NCBI GenBank assembly: GCA_917880885.1
Contig: OU862915.1
Coordinates: forward strand, 34,604,676-34,668,675
DNA length: 64,000 bases
Reading direction: 5' to 3'
Source: Limnephilus marmoratus
Lineage: Eukaryota > Arthropoda > Insecta > Trichoptera > Limnephilidae
The translations under genes were made by a program, and so were the position numbers. The first letter of the stretch is position 1. The number at the start of each line of letters is the position of its first letter. This document shows, piece by piece, positions 54,412 through 64,000 of the stretch. The notes below the pieces were generated by a model. The model was not told the DNA's origin and did not search any database. It saw only the letters and a program-made list of their open reading frames with translations.

Positions 54412-54864
54412 AAAGTACACATAAAAATATATCATTTTAAAGGTAATAATAGGGGCTACAACTTTTGTGAAAAATATTTTTTCATAAAATGTCGGCGTAA
54501 AAAGTTATATGATAAAAAGTAAAATTACTTGCCAAAAAATATACAAATTTTTACCTTATCATACGAATTACAAACAAACGGTAAAAGTTACGACGAAAGT
54601 TAACAGGACATTAATTATAGACAATATTACAACAAAGAGAATAAAAAAAAATTCAATCCAATATGTTGTTTAGTAATCGAGATAGAAGCGATTTACGAAA
54701 CCCTTACACTTTTCATGTTTGTGGGGGCACAGGGGGGGAAGCAAGAGGGGTAGGGGCGGGGACTTTTTGCTAAACACTTGTCTAAATGGTAGTAGTCGAT
54801 GGGGAAAAAATTAGCTTTATACTATTTAGTTCCTTCAACTGGTGTTCTACGACACAGGCTGACT
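54412..54864. repeat. Right terminal inverted repeat
   Basis: Reverse complement of 43000-43441, ending CACAGGCTGACT. It includes the G-rich counterpart GGGGTAGGGGCGGGGACTTT of the left C-rich run. Confidence 0.85.
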
Positions 54865-55554
54865 TGACTATATGTGATATTATGCTGCGTACCCATTGGT
54901 TAACATAAACGGAAATAGAGCCCCGAATTATGGGATAGGAACGAAGTAACCGTGAAGGCCGCTTGCGTTGCATCGATCCTTTCCCATAATTCGTGGCTCG
55001 GATCGCGGTAATACCTACATGTTTATAAGCACCTTTAGGATTTGTTGATTAAGATCTAAAACACCTACCTGCCATGTTCAACCGCATTATAAGGTCGCTC
55101 CTGATGTAATAAGTGCTCAATAATATATTATATTCAATATTTATTGAGTGAAATGACTTATAGAGTAAAATCTCAAGATATAATTTTTTGTCATTGAAGA
55201 TAATATTTATAATACTAAAACAAAAAATGCGAAACAGAAAATTAGAAAAATATTCGTTCGCATCTAGGAAATGAACGCAAAACCATTCCTTTACGCGACC
55301 AACTATTTTTCTGTTTCACATTTTTCCTTTGAGAGATTTCAAAATTACCTGAACTGATTATATAACTAAATTATGATAATTATGCCGGGTTTTACAAATG
55401 TTCTCCCGTAAGCGATGAAAATTGTATAAAAATACAAATAGGTACACAAAATTACAACAACCTACTGAGTCAGAGTTTGCATATTATTTTCTACATAAAA
55501 AATACTAAAAACTAAAATTACTCAATTTATGAGAATGCACGGCGAGTGCCCGCA
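54865..55554. other. No recognised feature
   Basis: AT-rich. CCCATAATTCG and CGAATTATGGG near 54924-54998 form an imperfect inverted pair. Confidence 0.35.
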
Positions 55555-55870
55555 ATTTATGCATGAAGATTTACTCTCTGAGACGCGCTACCAAAGACTC
55601 CAGTCGAGAAGGAGTGGAGCCCTTGCAGTAACAGCGTATAAAATTATGCATAATTTGATAGATACCATAGTATCCAACCTTCTGGCGTGCTATAAGTTTG
55701 TTTTTATCAACAACTACCTACTGCCACGGGCGGCACCTTGATCTGATTTGCATACCATACGGCAGAACAGATGTATTCGCACAGCGTAGCATGACACGGT
55801 GGATAGTTCTGTTGAATAAACATTATCTTGATATATTCAACCTTGAAGGTTTCAAGAAACATCCAGATAA
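55555..55870 (+). pseudogene. Decayed LINE ORF2 C-terminus
   Basis: YQRLQSRRSGALAVTAYKIM followed by HNLIDT, then in another frame PYGRTDVFAQRSMTRWIVLL and DIFNLEGFKKH, match the order of the ORF2 tail (RR..A...YKI, then R.....FFPR....WN, then F...FK). At least one frameshift is present. Family uncertain. Confidence 0.5.
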
Positions 55871-55903
55871 TACAGCTAGTTCCGATAAATTAAACAAACA
55901 GCC

Positions 55904-56215
55904 TCCGTGGCCGAGGGGCAAGGCTCTCGACTAGAGATCCGGAGGTCGCGGGTTCAAATCCCGGTATGCGCAAGTGAATTTTATATGTGATTGATTTGTG
56001 TTTTCAAAATTTAATCGTACCTACAAAATAATATAAGATATATTTGTGGCACGTTCCAGAGTGGAAGATATCAGAATTGTCCTGGCATAAGACCACCATT
56101 CAGGATTGAAAGGTTGCTTGAAATGGCTGTAGCCGTATTTAGATTTTAGGGCTTAATAGCTAGATACTTACCCACCTTCCTCTTTCTCACATCCTTCCCC
56201 TCACCTTACTTATCA
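55904..56215 (+). repeat. tRNA-headed SINE with the best box B
   Basis: The head GCCTCCGTGGCCGAGGGGCA, AGGCTCTCGACTAGAGATCC and GGAGGTCGCGGGTTCAAATC has box A (TGGCCGAGGGG) and a perfect box B (GGTTCAAATCC). The body follows: TTTATATGTGATTGATTTG, CACGTTCCAGAGTGGAAG, TTGAAAGGTTGCTTGAAATG. The T-arm is well paired, but the anticodon stem is not, so it is a SINE head and not a functional tRNA gene. The 3' end is diverged near 56160-56210. Confidence 0.75.
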
Positions 56216-56413
56216 TTTATTTTTTACTCATAAAGTTAAAAATAAATATTCATCTTACACTTGCAGAAAAGTCAATAGATGTCGCGTATTAAAAATAAAA
56301 TTGATAAAAATTTATCCAGACACTATCTAGATAGCATTTAGTTCGATTTGTATCTTGCAATCGTGTATAAAGATAGTAGCCAATAATATGTGCGTTAAGA
56401 AAATGAAGATCAT

Positions 56414-56605
56414 GTTGGTAGTTCTTAGTCGAAGTATGATACTGTTAAAAGTGACCAAATTGAATATAGACACCTTAGCTCAGTTGGTAGAGCACATGTC
56501 ATGTAAGCGAAGAGTCCTTGTTCGAGTCCAGAGGTGTCAATATCTTTTTTTCTGATTTTCCTGTCTCCATATTTTCGTTTGAGTTTCGCTAATATTGTCT
56601 TCACT
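56414..56605 (+). repeat. Repeat family with embedded tRNA-like segment, copy 2
   Basis: The tRNA-like part is 56469-56538. The acceptor stem GACACCT/AGGTGTC is perfect, D-arm GCTC-AGTTGGTA-GAGC is perfect, and the anticodon-loop position reads TGT (Thr-like). The anticodon stem does not pair, and the T-arm lacks a base (CCTTG TTCGAGT CCAG). So it is tRNA-derived but not a functional gene. The sequences upstream (GTTGGTAGTTCTTAGTCGAA) and downstream (TTTCGTTTGAGTTTCGCTAA) match the copy at 2501-2695. Confidence 0.65.
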
Positions 56606-56991
56606 TAATTAAAAACTATTCTTTTACCCATAAATTTATTTATATTTAATTTTCTACCGGTTTTGCTTGACTTAAGCTTCGTCGAGGTAATATTTTTAAC
56701 CTGTAAAAGTGGAAGGCAGGAGAAGAAGAGGAAGATCACCAATTTCATGGTGTGTTTTTCTCTATAATTAAATGTCTAAGAATTCAAACCTTACAGGCTG
56801 CGCCAAATGCAAGATTTGACAATGGGCAATAGATTGTCCTCGACAATCCTACTTGAATATTGCTCCTTGATACTGGGCCCAACATCTCCAGTATCAAATG
56901 GTTATTTATGATGAAAACACTCGCAGGTACTTTTATACACTCATAACTTTATTGTAGATATAATCGATACAACTTGTACATAGCTACTGCT
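56606..56991. other. No recognised feature
   Basis: Nothing recognised. Confidence 0.35.
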
Positions 56992-56999
56992 AGTAAGAG

Positions 57000-58872
57000 C
57001 AGTGGCGTAGCGTGGGTTTCAGCCGCCCGGGGCGGAGGGAAATTTTGCCCCCTCCCCCCCCCCCTAACTTCTACAGGTACTTTTTCCGCAGATTTTCAAG
57101 CGCTGACCGGGGGGTGGGGGTAGATATCCTATTTTTTTAATGCCGATTTTTATAATGCTATGTGCCGAGTACTCTTCCAATAAAATCATGCTTATAAATT
57201 CTACTACAAATTTATATATAACTGCTCTCAGAAATCGAGAATGGTATGCCTGTAATAGAATTTCGCATCTTCATCACGCTTACGTATGGAATGCAATTCA
57301 AATGAAAAGCTTCACTCGGTACACGATGAATTGGCAACTTATTGATATATTGATAACACAAAACTGGTTTAAATTAAAATAAATATGCGTTTTATCAAAA
57401 TTACACTCAGAACATAAAAATGGTTTTTCTTTGATTCTAGCGGCACTTATATTCTGAACACAAAACTGGTTTTAATTACATCTGTATGTGGTGAATTAAA
57501 GCTACACTCAGAACATGAAAACGGTTTTTCTTTTTCTTCTTTCAATGAAAATCATGTATATAAATTCTACTCCAAAGTTGATTGATTGATACTGCGTTAG
57601 AGTCCCCAAACAATAGTTACACACGCAACAATCAATTTCTCAGAATTTTACAGCATTATGTAACTCAAATGTAAAGCTTCACTCGATGCAGGATGAATCT
57701 GCAACTCATTATTTAATTTATCGTTGTATTCTGAACACAAAACCAGTTTGTATGCGGTGAATTAAAACTACACTCAGAACATGAAAATGGTTTTTCTTTG
57801 ATTCTGGCAGCACATACATAGTCTGCAAATAGAATATCATAACTGAACTTCGAATCAGAGGATGTTTTCCTTTGAATTGTGTCAGCAGATGAATTCTCAA
57901 ATGGAATTTTATATCCTGAAAACTGGTTTAACCCTTCGAATAATAAGAAAAAAATATCTATAAACTTTTGCCTGTCAATGTTTCCGCACAAAATTTCCGG
58001 TTCTTCCCAAGCAATGCCTTTTTATTAAAACAAAACTGTTCTAAAATCTAGATAAAGTAATTTTTTCGACGTGCTTATTAGAACATTATTGTTTCTAAAC
58101 ATTAAAATTTTCATATTGGATATGTCAATTGGCTCAAAAATACACGCCTGCGAATATTCGAATTAAAGTACCTAAAATAGAGTAAACTTAAAATTTTAAA
58201 TAGATTCCTTTTCTTAAAAAAATGTTATAAAACTGTATCTTAACTTATTATCGTAATCACAAATTTATTTAAAATTAAATGTGTGGGACATAATTTCACA
58301 ATTTTAATTTTAAAATTAAACGTGTGGGATAAATTGCATCTCCTGTGATTAGACTGGTCAAATTAAATTTGTATTTGCTGAATTAAAACTACACTCAGAA
58401 AATTAAAATGGTTTCTCTTTGATTCTGGCAGCACATACATAATCTACAACTAGAATTTTATAACTGCACTTCGAATAAAATAATGGTCTCTTTCGAAATG
58501 TATCAGCAGATGAATACACAACTGAAATTCAGTCGTTAATACATTCTGAACACAATTCTGATTTTAATTAAGAGTGAATCTGTTTGCGAGTTATCAGCTT
58601 TAATTAGTATTACTCTCATAATATGCGTACGGTTTTTCTTCGAATTGCGAAATTTGCAGCTTAAAAAATATAGTTATTAATATTTTTAATGAATTAAAAA
58701 AAGAGTTGGATTCGTAAACAAAAGGATCGTAGAACATGTTCAAATTATGATTTGAAATGGTTTAAATTTTTCCAAGATAATGTTATTATTTATTGTGAAA
58801 ATTTTCCGCCCCCCTTAAAAGTGCCGCCCGGGGCGGGCCGCCCCCCCCGCCCCCCCCCACGCTACGCCACTG
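57000..58872. mobile_element. hAT-type non-autonomous DNA transposon, 1,873 bp
   Basis: The termini CAGTGGCGTAGCGTGGG are inverted at both ends (right end CCACGCTACGCCACTG), each followed by a GC-rich segment with CCGCCCGGGGCGG. An 8-bp duplication AGTAAGAG lies at 56992-56999 and 58873-58880. Eight-bp duplications and CAG..CTG-type ends are typical of hAT elements. No transposase frame is present. The interior is AT-rich and holds four or five dispersed copies of a block ACTACACTCAGAACATGAAA, ATGGTTTTTCTTTGATTCTG, GCAGCAC (about 57404, 57507, 57769, 58389, and a weak one at 58612). Confidence 0.85.
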
Positions 58873-58880
58873 AGTAAGAG

Positions 58881-59479
58881 GCCGAACCCCGAAGAAGTGG
58901 CGTTCCCCGGCCAACACACTCGGACTATATCAAAACGCTCGGGTGTATCCGCTAGCAACCGGAAAACCCGAATGGTTCAAATACAATTCAATACACTACA
59001 CTAAATATACCTAACTCTTTGTTGTAAGTACTCATACACTTGCATAAAAACATTGGTCAAATAAGAAAATCTTCATACATCCTAATAAAAGAGGTTGAAA
59101 TGATTCCAAACTAGCTCCAGAATTTCAATGATTTTTTTCATGAATATGACGTAGATTAAAATTCGTTTCACAAAGTTTCCGGTTCTCCGTTTGCTGCCCA
59201 ATCAAAGACCTTCCACTAATTGCCAATTAAAGTTCGAATCAGAGGCCTACGAGAGTTATTTTTTCTATTCATTTGGGAGCCATATTGAAAAATGAACAAC
59301 TGAAACCTCTGGCGATTCGAATATTCCGCTGTTTTTTTTTTGTCAATAATAATACAAATCTAACACATTATTTGAGATTTTTCGTTTGTTTTTGGAAAAC
59401 CGTTGGTATTTTCTTGCGACGATGTTTAAAAATGCTGAATTTTTTAAATTAAATTAATGATTAAGAAATGAATAATATA
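58881..59479. other. No recognised feature
   Basis: Nothing recognised. Confidence 0.35.
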
Positions 59480-59920
59480 TTCTTAAAAGCTCTTCGTGAC
59501 TAGCAGGTTCCCTTTAGAAATGATTTTAGTTTTCACATTTTTAGTACAAAAGTTTTATCGTGGTTTATTTTTGGGTTGTTACGCCATGTTGCGCTTCCTT
59601 ATTATGAATTGTGTCTCTCAGTGTAAAGTGGAGTAACTCCGTATTTATAAAACTATTTTTTTTTTGCTGCTTGATTACATCACATTTACTCATATCAAGT
59701 TACAAGAAATTATTTTATCTTTATTTGTATTTAACAATAAACATAGAAAGTTAGTTAAAAGCAGATACTTCACTTTTACAATGAACGACACAATTATGAA
59801 TTATTTATTAAAAAAGCTCTTCGTGGCTAGCAGGTTCCCATTAGATATGATTTGAGTTTTATCTTGGTTTTTGGGTTGTTATGCCGTGTTGCGCTTCCTT
59901 ATTCTTTAACCAACATTTCA
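59480..59920 (+). repeat. Two direct repeats of ~115 bp
   Basis: 59495-59612 and 59815-59913 share AAAGCTCTTCGTGACTAGCA, GGTTCCC, ATGATTTTAGTTTT and TTGGGTTGTTACGCCATGTT, GCGCTTCCTTATT. The GCCGTGTTGCGC end is the same as the outer part of the 13634 palindrome arms, so these are flanking-repeat pieces of that family in direct orientation about 315 bp apart. Confidence 0.65.
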
Positions 59921-60055
59921 GACACCATTAGTATCCATAATCAGGGCACATCATTGCAATAAACATCTGCCCTGAAGATGGACAATGTAATGCTGCCCAA
60001 AAAGTTGGCTATAGAAGGAGGAAGCGAAACATTAAAGACGTAATAAAATTGTATG
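59921..60055 (+). repeat. Decayed hammerhead-motif fold-back copy
   Basis: Left part CAACATTTCAGACACC, right part CATCTGCCCTGAAGATGGAC, AATG, then GCTGCCCAAAAAGTTGGC. The CUGAAGA box and the GCC/GGC pairing remain, while GAAAC has become AAAAA. The palindrome is still visible between about 59925 and 60025. Confidence 0.6.
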
Positions 60056-60099
60056 CTATAGATACTATAGTTTTGTAAGTAGCTTATTGGAATATTTAT

Positions 60100-60480
60100 T
60101 ACTTTATTTATTTATTGATTAATGGTAAGAATATACAGTACCTATTTATTGTACATAAATGAACTGCCTCAGTTACAATATTTTATATTTGTTCAAAGAT
60201 AAATTGAAGACGTCCAATGACTTGGTATAATTGTTTCCCTCCATTAGTATTCTGGACAAAGAGGAATACATATGGTAGTTAGTCCCAGAATTTCGCAAGA
60301 AATAAATCCTGACTTCTAGTATTATGAAGGAAGCTTATCAATTCAAGAAATACCGGACTATCAACTAAATCATTTAGAATTTTATATAGAAGTACCAAGT
60401 CAGTGAAAACTCTTCCGTCTGACAATTTGAGCACATTCATATTATTTAACAGAGTGTTGTAGTTCAACAAAATTGCGTAT
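60100..60480 (-). pseudogene. LINE 3' end, minus strand, with ORF2 C-terminus
   Basis: The minus-strand frame 60470-60279 reads LNNMNVLKLSDGRVFTDLVL, LYKILNDLVDSPVFLELIS, LHNTRSQDLF, the same order as the ORF2 tail at 40421-40720. It is followed by a short 3' UTR and a T-rich end (TTTATTTATTTATTGATTAA at about 60105), which is an A-rich tail on its own strand. 5'-truncated. Confidence 0.65.
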
Positions 60481-61231
60481 CTTACGTATAGGTGGTATCT
60501 ACATCAAATTATAAAAAAATGTACATAGCACCTTGTCTAGCCAAATTTATTCATTTATTATTTATTATTTCCACATATTTTTCATACAATTTCTTGATGA
60601 CGAAGTTAAAAAAAAGCGGTACAATTTTTCATTTTAAACCACACTAGGATTTGCTAAGCTGTAATATATTTTTTCTCCTGATTTGCAATTTTTTTCGGTG
60701 TTTGATTACAAAATAAAAATAAATTTACACTCTAAATTATTGCCGCCTAGTCTTGCCTAATTTTTTAAATAGTTCTGTTAACCATTGAATATTTTTGAAA
60801 TTTTTTGTTGGTGTCTCTTTCAATGACCAACCGTTTTGTATTTAGTTATTGTAGAATGAATGTTATTAGGTATTTTCAATGGATGTTTGGTTTTGACGTA
60901 ACGATTTACAATGTATTTTGTTTCTTACGTACCTTTCATAAACAGATCCATTTGCTAAAGAATAGTAAATTGAAATCGTGAAATGCCTTTCTTCGAAGTG
61001 TGTATAAGTATGTGCATTGTTTATACATATGTGTGTATGTATGTACCTATATGTGTGTTATAAATAAAAATAATTACTTTGTATGCAATGAGATTAACAC
61101 TGGTTCATTTCGCAACTTTAGCTTCACTCATTTTCAAGAAACAAATTAAAATATTCTACTTTTTCTCAAGCGGAAAGCTATTTCATCATCTTTCTATTTT
61201 TTTATGTGAATACCTCATAAGAGTCCCAACT
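60481..61231. other. No recognised gene
   Basis: A TGTG/TATG-rich microsatellite-like run at 61020-61058. Otherwise AT-rich. Confidence 0.4.
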
Positions 61232-61605
61232 GCTCTCGTTTGGACCCAGTGAGTTCATGGCATCCCTAATTAGGGTATGTATTGAGGATGAAGTTAGAGG
61301 GGAGGGGTAGGAGGTGGAGAATAGGGAGGTGGGGAAGTACTTGGCTATTCAGATCTGGTCACTAAGCACGGCTGAAGCCAATTCACGCAACGCTTCAACG
61401 AGTGTTGGGCTTACACCGGGGCGATACTGAGAGTATCTTACACTATGTAACGTGCCGCAAATACACTATATATATTGTTTTGAATGATTACATCGCGAAA
61501 TCACATAAATCAATCAAATAAAATTCAATTATTCACGCCGGGATTCAATCCTTCCGTCATCGGCTAGGCGAGAAATTTACCCCTCGAACACGGAGGCAAT
61601 CAAAT
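61232..61605 (-). repeat. Complete tRNA-headed SINE, minus strand
   Basis: Reading leftwards from 61605: CCTCCGTGTTCGAGGGGTAA, GGATTGAATCC box B, TTTATTTGATTGATTTATG, CACGTTACATAGTGTAAG, GATACTCTCAGTATCGCCCC, GATCTGAATAGCCAAGTACT, CCCTAATTAGGGATGCCATG and GAGCAGTTGGGACTCTTATG. All blocks of the 26738 reference copy are present in order. Confidence 0.8.
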
Positions 61606-61799
61606 TATTTTTCGATTAGATTGTCTTAAAGTACTGTATTTTACAATATTTCCGCAAAATTTAGGTTTAATGAAATGAGAAACATTATTTTATTTTTTAT
61701 TTTAAATACATAAACGGCTATACTGCCTTTTATAAATAAACATATAATAGAGTACAAAAGTAAGAAAAGTAATATCATTACATAATAGTAGTTTTAAAC

Positions 61800-62082
61800 T
61801 TAAAAAATAACATACATTTATTTTGTGTATCACAACAAAAAATAACAAGAAATAAAAGTGAGAAATATCATCATTTCATTTCAACATGTCCATATTGCGT
61901 GTATAAAGTTACATTATGGAAAAAATAAAAAAAAATAAAAACTTAAAAACTGAAACCTAAAAATAACATACAATTATTTTGTGTATCACAACAAAAAATA
62001 ACAAAAAAGAACAATGAGAAATATCATCATTTCATTTTAACATGTCCATATTGCGTATATAAAGTTACATTATGGAAAAATA
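61800..62082. repeat. ~155-bp tandem duplication
   Basis: 61803-61923 and 61959-62079 share AAAAATAACATACA, TTATTTTGTGTATCACAACA, AAAAATAACAA, GAGAAATATCATCATTTCAT and AACATGTCCATATTGCGT with few changes, separated by an A-rich spacer. The T-rich flank at 61690 suggests it may be a LINE 3' UTR on the minus strand, as at 40115-40436, but no coding tail is seen. Confidence 0.7.
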
Positions 62083-63004
62083 ATTTTTTAGTGCATATTT
62101 ATATTGCGCTAATTTTAAGAAATAAATGTCGCCGATGTTAGCATATTCATTTCCCAAAATATGTAGTCGACAATGTAAAGAAATAAATTTTTTAAATAAA
62201 AATATATATTTTTTAATATTCTTTAATCGGTCATACAAAAATGCACTAAAGCATTTACATTAGCCTGTCCTAAATTTAATACAACGTTTTAATTGGGTTG
62301 AATATTTCTTGTGTAATGAATTTAAATTTTAAGTTTCAGGAAGAAACTTTGGATTCATTAAAACAAATGTTCCCCTCGAATTTCAAAATATTTTGGCCCT
62401 GCATATTTTAAAGTCATTTAGTATTAATCTAAAATGAGCTGCGATAAAAATGACCCTAGATTGGTCTTAAAGTAACAAAAACACATGGAAATTGTTATTT
62501 TTAAATTCTTAGATAAAGATTAAGATTTTTCTGCCGTCGCGTCGCCGTGTCATAATCGTGGAAATTATAAAATCAGCTAATCAATCCTCCTATATTTTAT
62601 GGTTTATCCCATGTTTTTCGGTTGCACGTATATTTTATTATATTTGTTCATTAACTTAATGAGTAAAACCTTTTGTATTATTTAATTGAATGAAGTCAAT
62701 ATTAGCGAAACTCACGGTAGCTGTTCCCAATCCAACTGCTCAGTCAAAACTAAGGCTCGACACTGCTCAAATGCAAAACTACGCTCTTTGAAACTCACAA
62801 GCATCGCTCAATATAAGGAAGCCGCATAACTGGTTTAAGCTCGACTGAGCAAAGCTAAGTTAAAAAAAGTGTCAACAGAGTAGCGCCAACGCCACGAGGT
62901 ACCGACGCCACGGCGGCATAGGTCAAGCTGACACTTTATTTTTAACATATTTTATAGATTTATTTAAAAAATTTAAAAAAAAGTTTATGGATAACAGATA
63001 TTAA
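62083..63004. other. No recognised gene
   Basis: A moderately GC-rich segment lies at 62700-62935. No family recognised. Confidence 0.4.
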
Positions 63005-63172
63005 AGGAATTGTGTGTGTTAATGATAAATTCGTCACTCCTAGACACACCCTTAGATTTCTATCCACCCCTCATACCTATTTCCTTCCCAGAATTTCCTT
63101 GTCTTCCTTCACTAAAAAAAAACCCTCCACACAGAACCCCTAAGACTACATAGGCCCTGAATGAAATTATAA
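63005..63172 (+). repeat. Hairpin-tail repeat family 3' fragment
   Basis: CGTCACTCCTAGACACACCC, CTATCCACCCCTCATACC, TTCCTTCCCAGAATTTCC, CCTCCACACAGAACCCC and GACTACATAGGCCCTGAATG, then an A-rich end; the right hairpin arm is lost. Confidence 0.65.
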
Positions 63173-63917
63173 TAAAAAAAAACAATAAAACGGTAACCAT
63201 CTTGAAACGAAAACGGAATGTGTAAACAAATATGCAGACAGACAAAATATTAAAAAAAATTAGAACAGGACTTCGCTGAGCTCAGTCACAAAATGTAGAA
63301 ATGTTATTTGGGGCACATCTTGAGGATTTCGAACCTGTGTAATCTTGTAAGATATTTTAAGAGCCATTGTGAATACAAATAAGTTACAAAATTGCACGGA
63401 AGGGCTTAATTTCTTCGCGTTTGTTAAAGAATTGAGCAAAATATTCCATTATAATCATCAAACTAAGTTTGACAAAAAAAACAGTTACTTTTAAGGTTAT
63501 TTTTGCAGAATACAAAATAATATTTGAAAAAAAAACCTGTATCATCGTAACCAATATTATTGGTTTACAGATTGTGAAATTTTAAGATAAAATCAACAGA
63601 AATAATGATTAATTTAAAAATGCTAAACTCTAATGATTTTAATATCGTTTAGGAACTATAAGGATATCAATAGCATTTATGGTTGTTGTCAATCATTAGT
63701 ACCACAGATAATACAGACAAATTAGACCAATACAATTATTGTGTCCTTCTTTCGTCCCATTATAAAATATTTAGGGACATTTCAGAATATAATTTTTTTT
63801 ATTTCTTTAGGTTGGTTTTTAATTGTTTGTACGGCAATTATTTACTAATGACCGCACATGATATTTCAACAAATTCGATAAAAAAATGTAAGGCAGATAT
63901 TAATAGTAAAGGTGGCG
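63173..63917. other. No recognised feature
   Basis: AT-rich with no coding similarity. Confidence 0.4.
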
Positions 63918-64000
63918 GAGGCAATTTGGGAGGTGTTTATTGGTACCGCCTTCCCGGGAATCATTTATTGGATAACCAATTACTCTGCCATTGCCATAGG
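63918..64000 (+). repeat. Hairpin-tail repeat family head, cut by the window end
   Basis: GGCAATTTGGGAGGTGTTTA, TTGGTACCGCCTTCCCGGGA and ATTGGATAACCAATTACTC match the 5' block of the family. The rest lies beyond the window. Confidence 0.65.

Larger units (their letters stand above)
43000..54864 (-). mobile_element. Academ-like DNA transposon with long inverted termini, interrupted by an LTR element
   Basis: Inverted repeats of about 440 bp (43000-43441 and 54412-54864), diverged only slightly, bound the unit; the outermost shared bases are AGTCAGCCTGTGT. The left copy lacks about 10 bp near the end that the right copy has. Between them, on the minus strand, lies a protein-coding region with an XPG/FEN-like nuclease and a Cys-rich C-terminus. 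This combination is described for Academ transposons. Without the LTR insertion the element would be about 4.4 kb. No clear 3-4-bp target duplication is visible. Frameshifts show the copy is no longer functional. Confidence 0.7.

Noticed and set aside
55904..55975. Functional tRNA gene at the SINE head
   Set aside because: Good box A/B but no paired anticodon stem; it is followed by the SINE body.
56469..56538. Functional tRNA-Thr gene
   Set aside because: The anticodon stem does not pair and the T-arm is one base short; flanks are repeat sequence shared with 2501-2695.
1..64000. CRISPR arrays, operons, riboswitches and bacterial promoters
   Set aside because: The window is eukaryotic nuclear DNA; the tandem arrays have no spacer variation of CRISPR type.

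Overview
This window looks like AT-rich, intron-type nuclear DNA of an arthropod, most likely an insect. The evidence is the mix of non-LTR retrotransposons (Jockey/CR1/R1-like and RTE-like), tRNA-headed SINEs, a Penelope-like fragment, a hAT-type element and an Academ-like DNA transposon. There is no operon structure and no recognisable host gene. I cannot name the order or species. Nearly everything that can be recognised is mobile DNA in various states of decay.

Layout. 1-8.6 kb: small inverted-repeat elements, fold-backs carrying a hammerhead-like motif, and SINE and LINE tails. 8.6-13.1 kb: a minus-strand LINE with a nearly intact reverse transcriptase, interrupted by a 340-bp insertion and a 381-bp inverted-repeat element, followed by a plus-strand LINE 3' end. 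13.6-21.2 kb: a 93-bp-arm palindrome with 13-bp target duplications, LINE and SINE copies, and a 76-bp satellite-like array grown at the 5' edge of a truncated RTE copy. 21.5-33 kb: a minus-strand hammerhead candidate, SINE clusters and a second RTE family. 33-43 kb: an inverted-repeat element, further LINE/RTE tails, another fold-back with 13-bp duplications, and a Penelope-like GIY-YIG remnant followed by a decayed hammerhead.

43.0-54.9 kb is the centrepiece. An Academ-like DNA transposon has inverted termini of about 440 bp and encodes an XPG/FEN-type nuclease protein with a C-terminal Cys-rich module. A 7.46-kb LTR element sits inside its coding region with a 4-bp duplication. Removing that insertion with one copy of the duplication puts the two halves back in register. 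The LTR element has near-identical LTRs, a tRNA-Lys-like primer site and a polypurine tract, but no gag or pol that I can find, so it resembles a LARD (large non-autonomous LTR element). Its interior is packed with minisatellites.

55-64 kb: a LINE remnant, a SINE, a tRNA-like repeat, a 1.87-kb hAT-type non-autonomous element with a clean 8-bp duplication, more fold-back pieces, a minus-strand SINE and tandem duplications.

Shared logic. Several LINE families end in a stem-loop next to an A-rich or microsatellite tail. One such hairpin tail is shared between a CR1/Jockey-like LINE and a set of non-coding repeats, as expected when a non-autonomous element borrows a LINE's replication signal. 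Hammerhead-like cores with self-complementary stem III occur near or within Penelope-type repeats, as described for Penelope-like elements.
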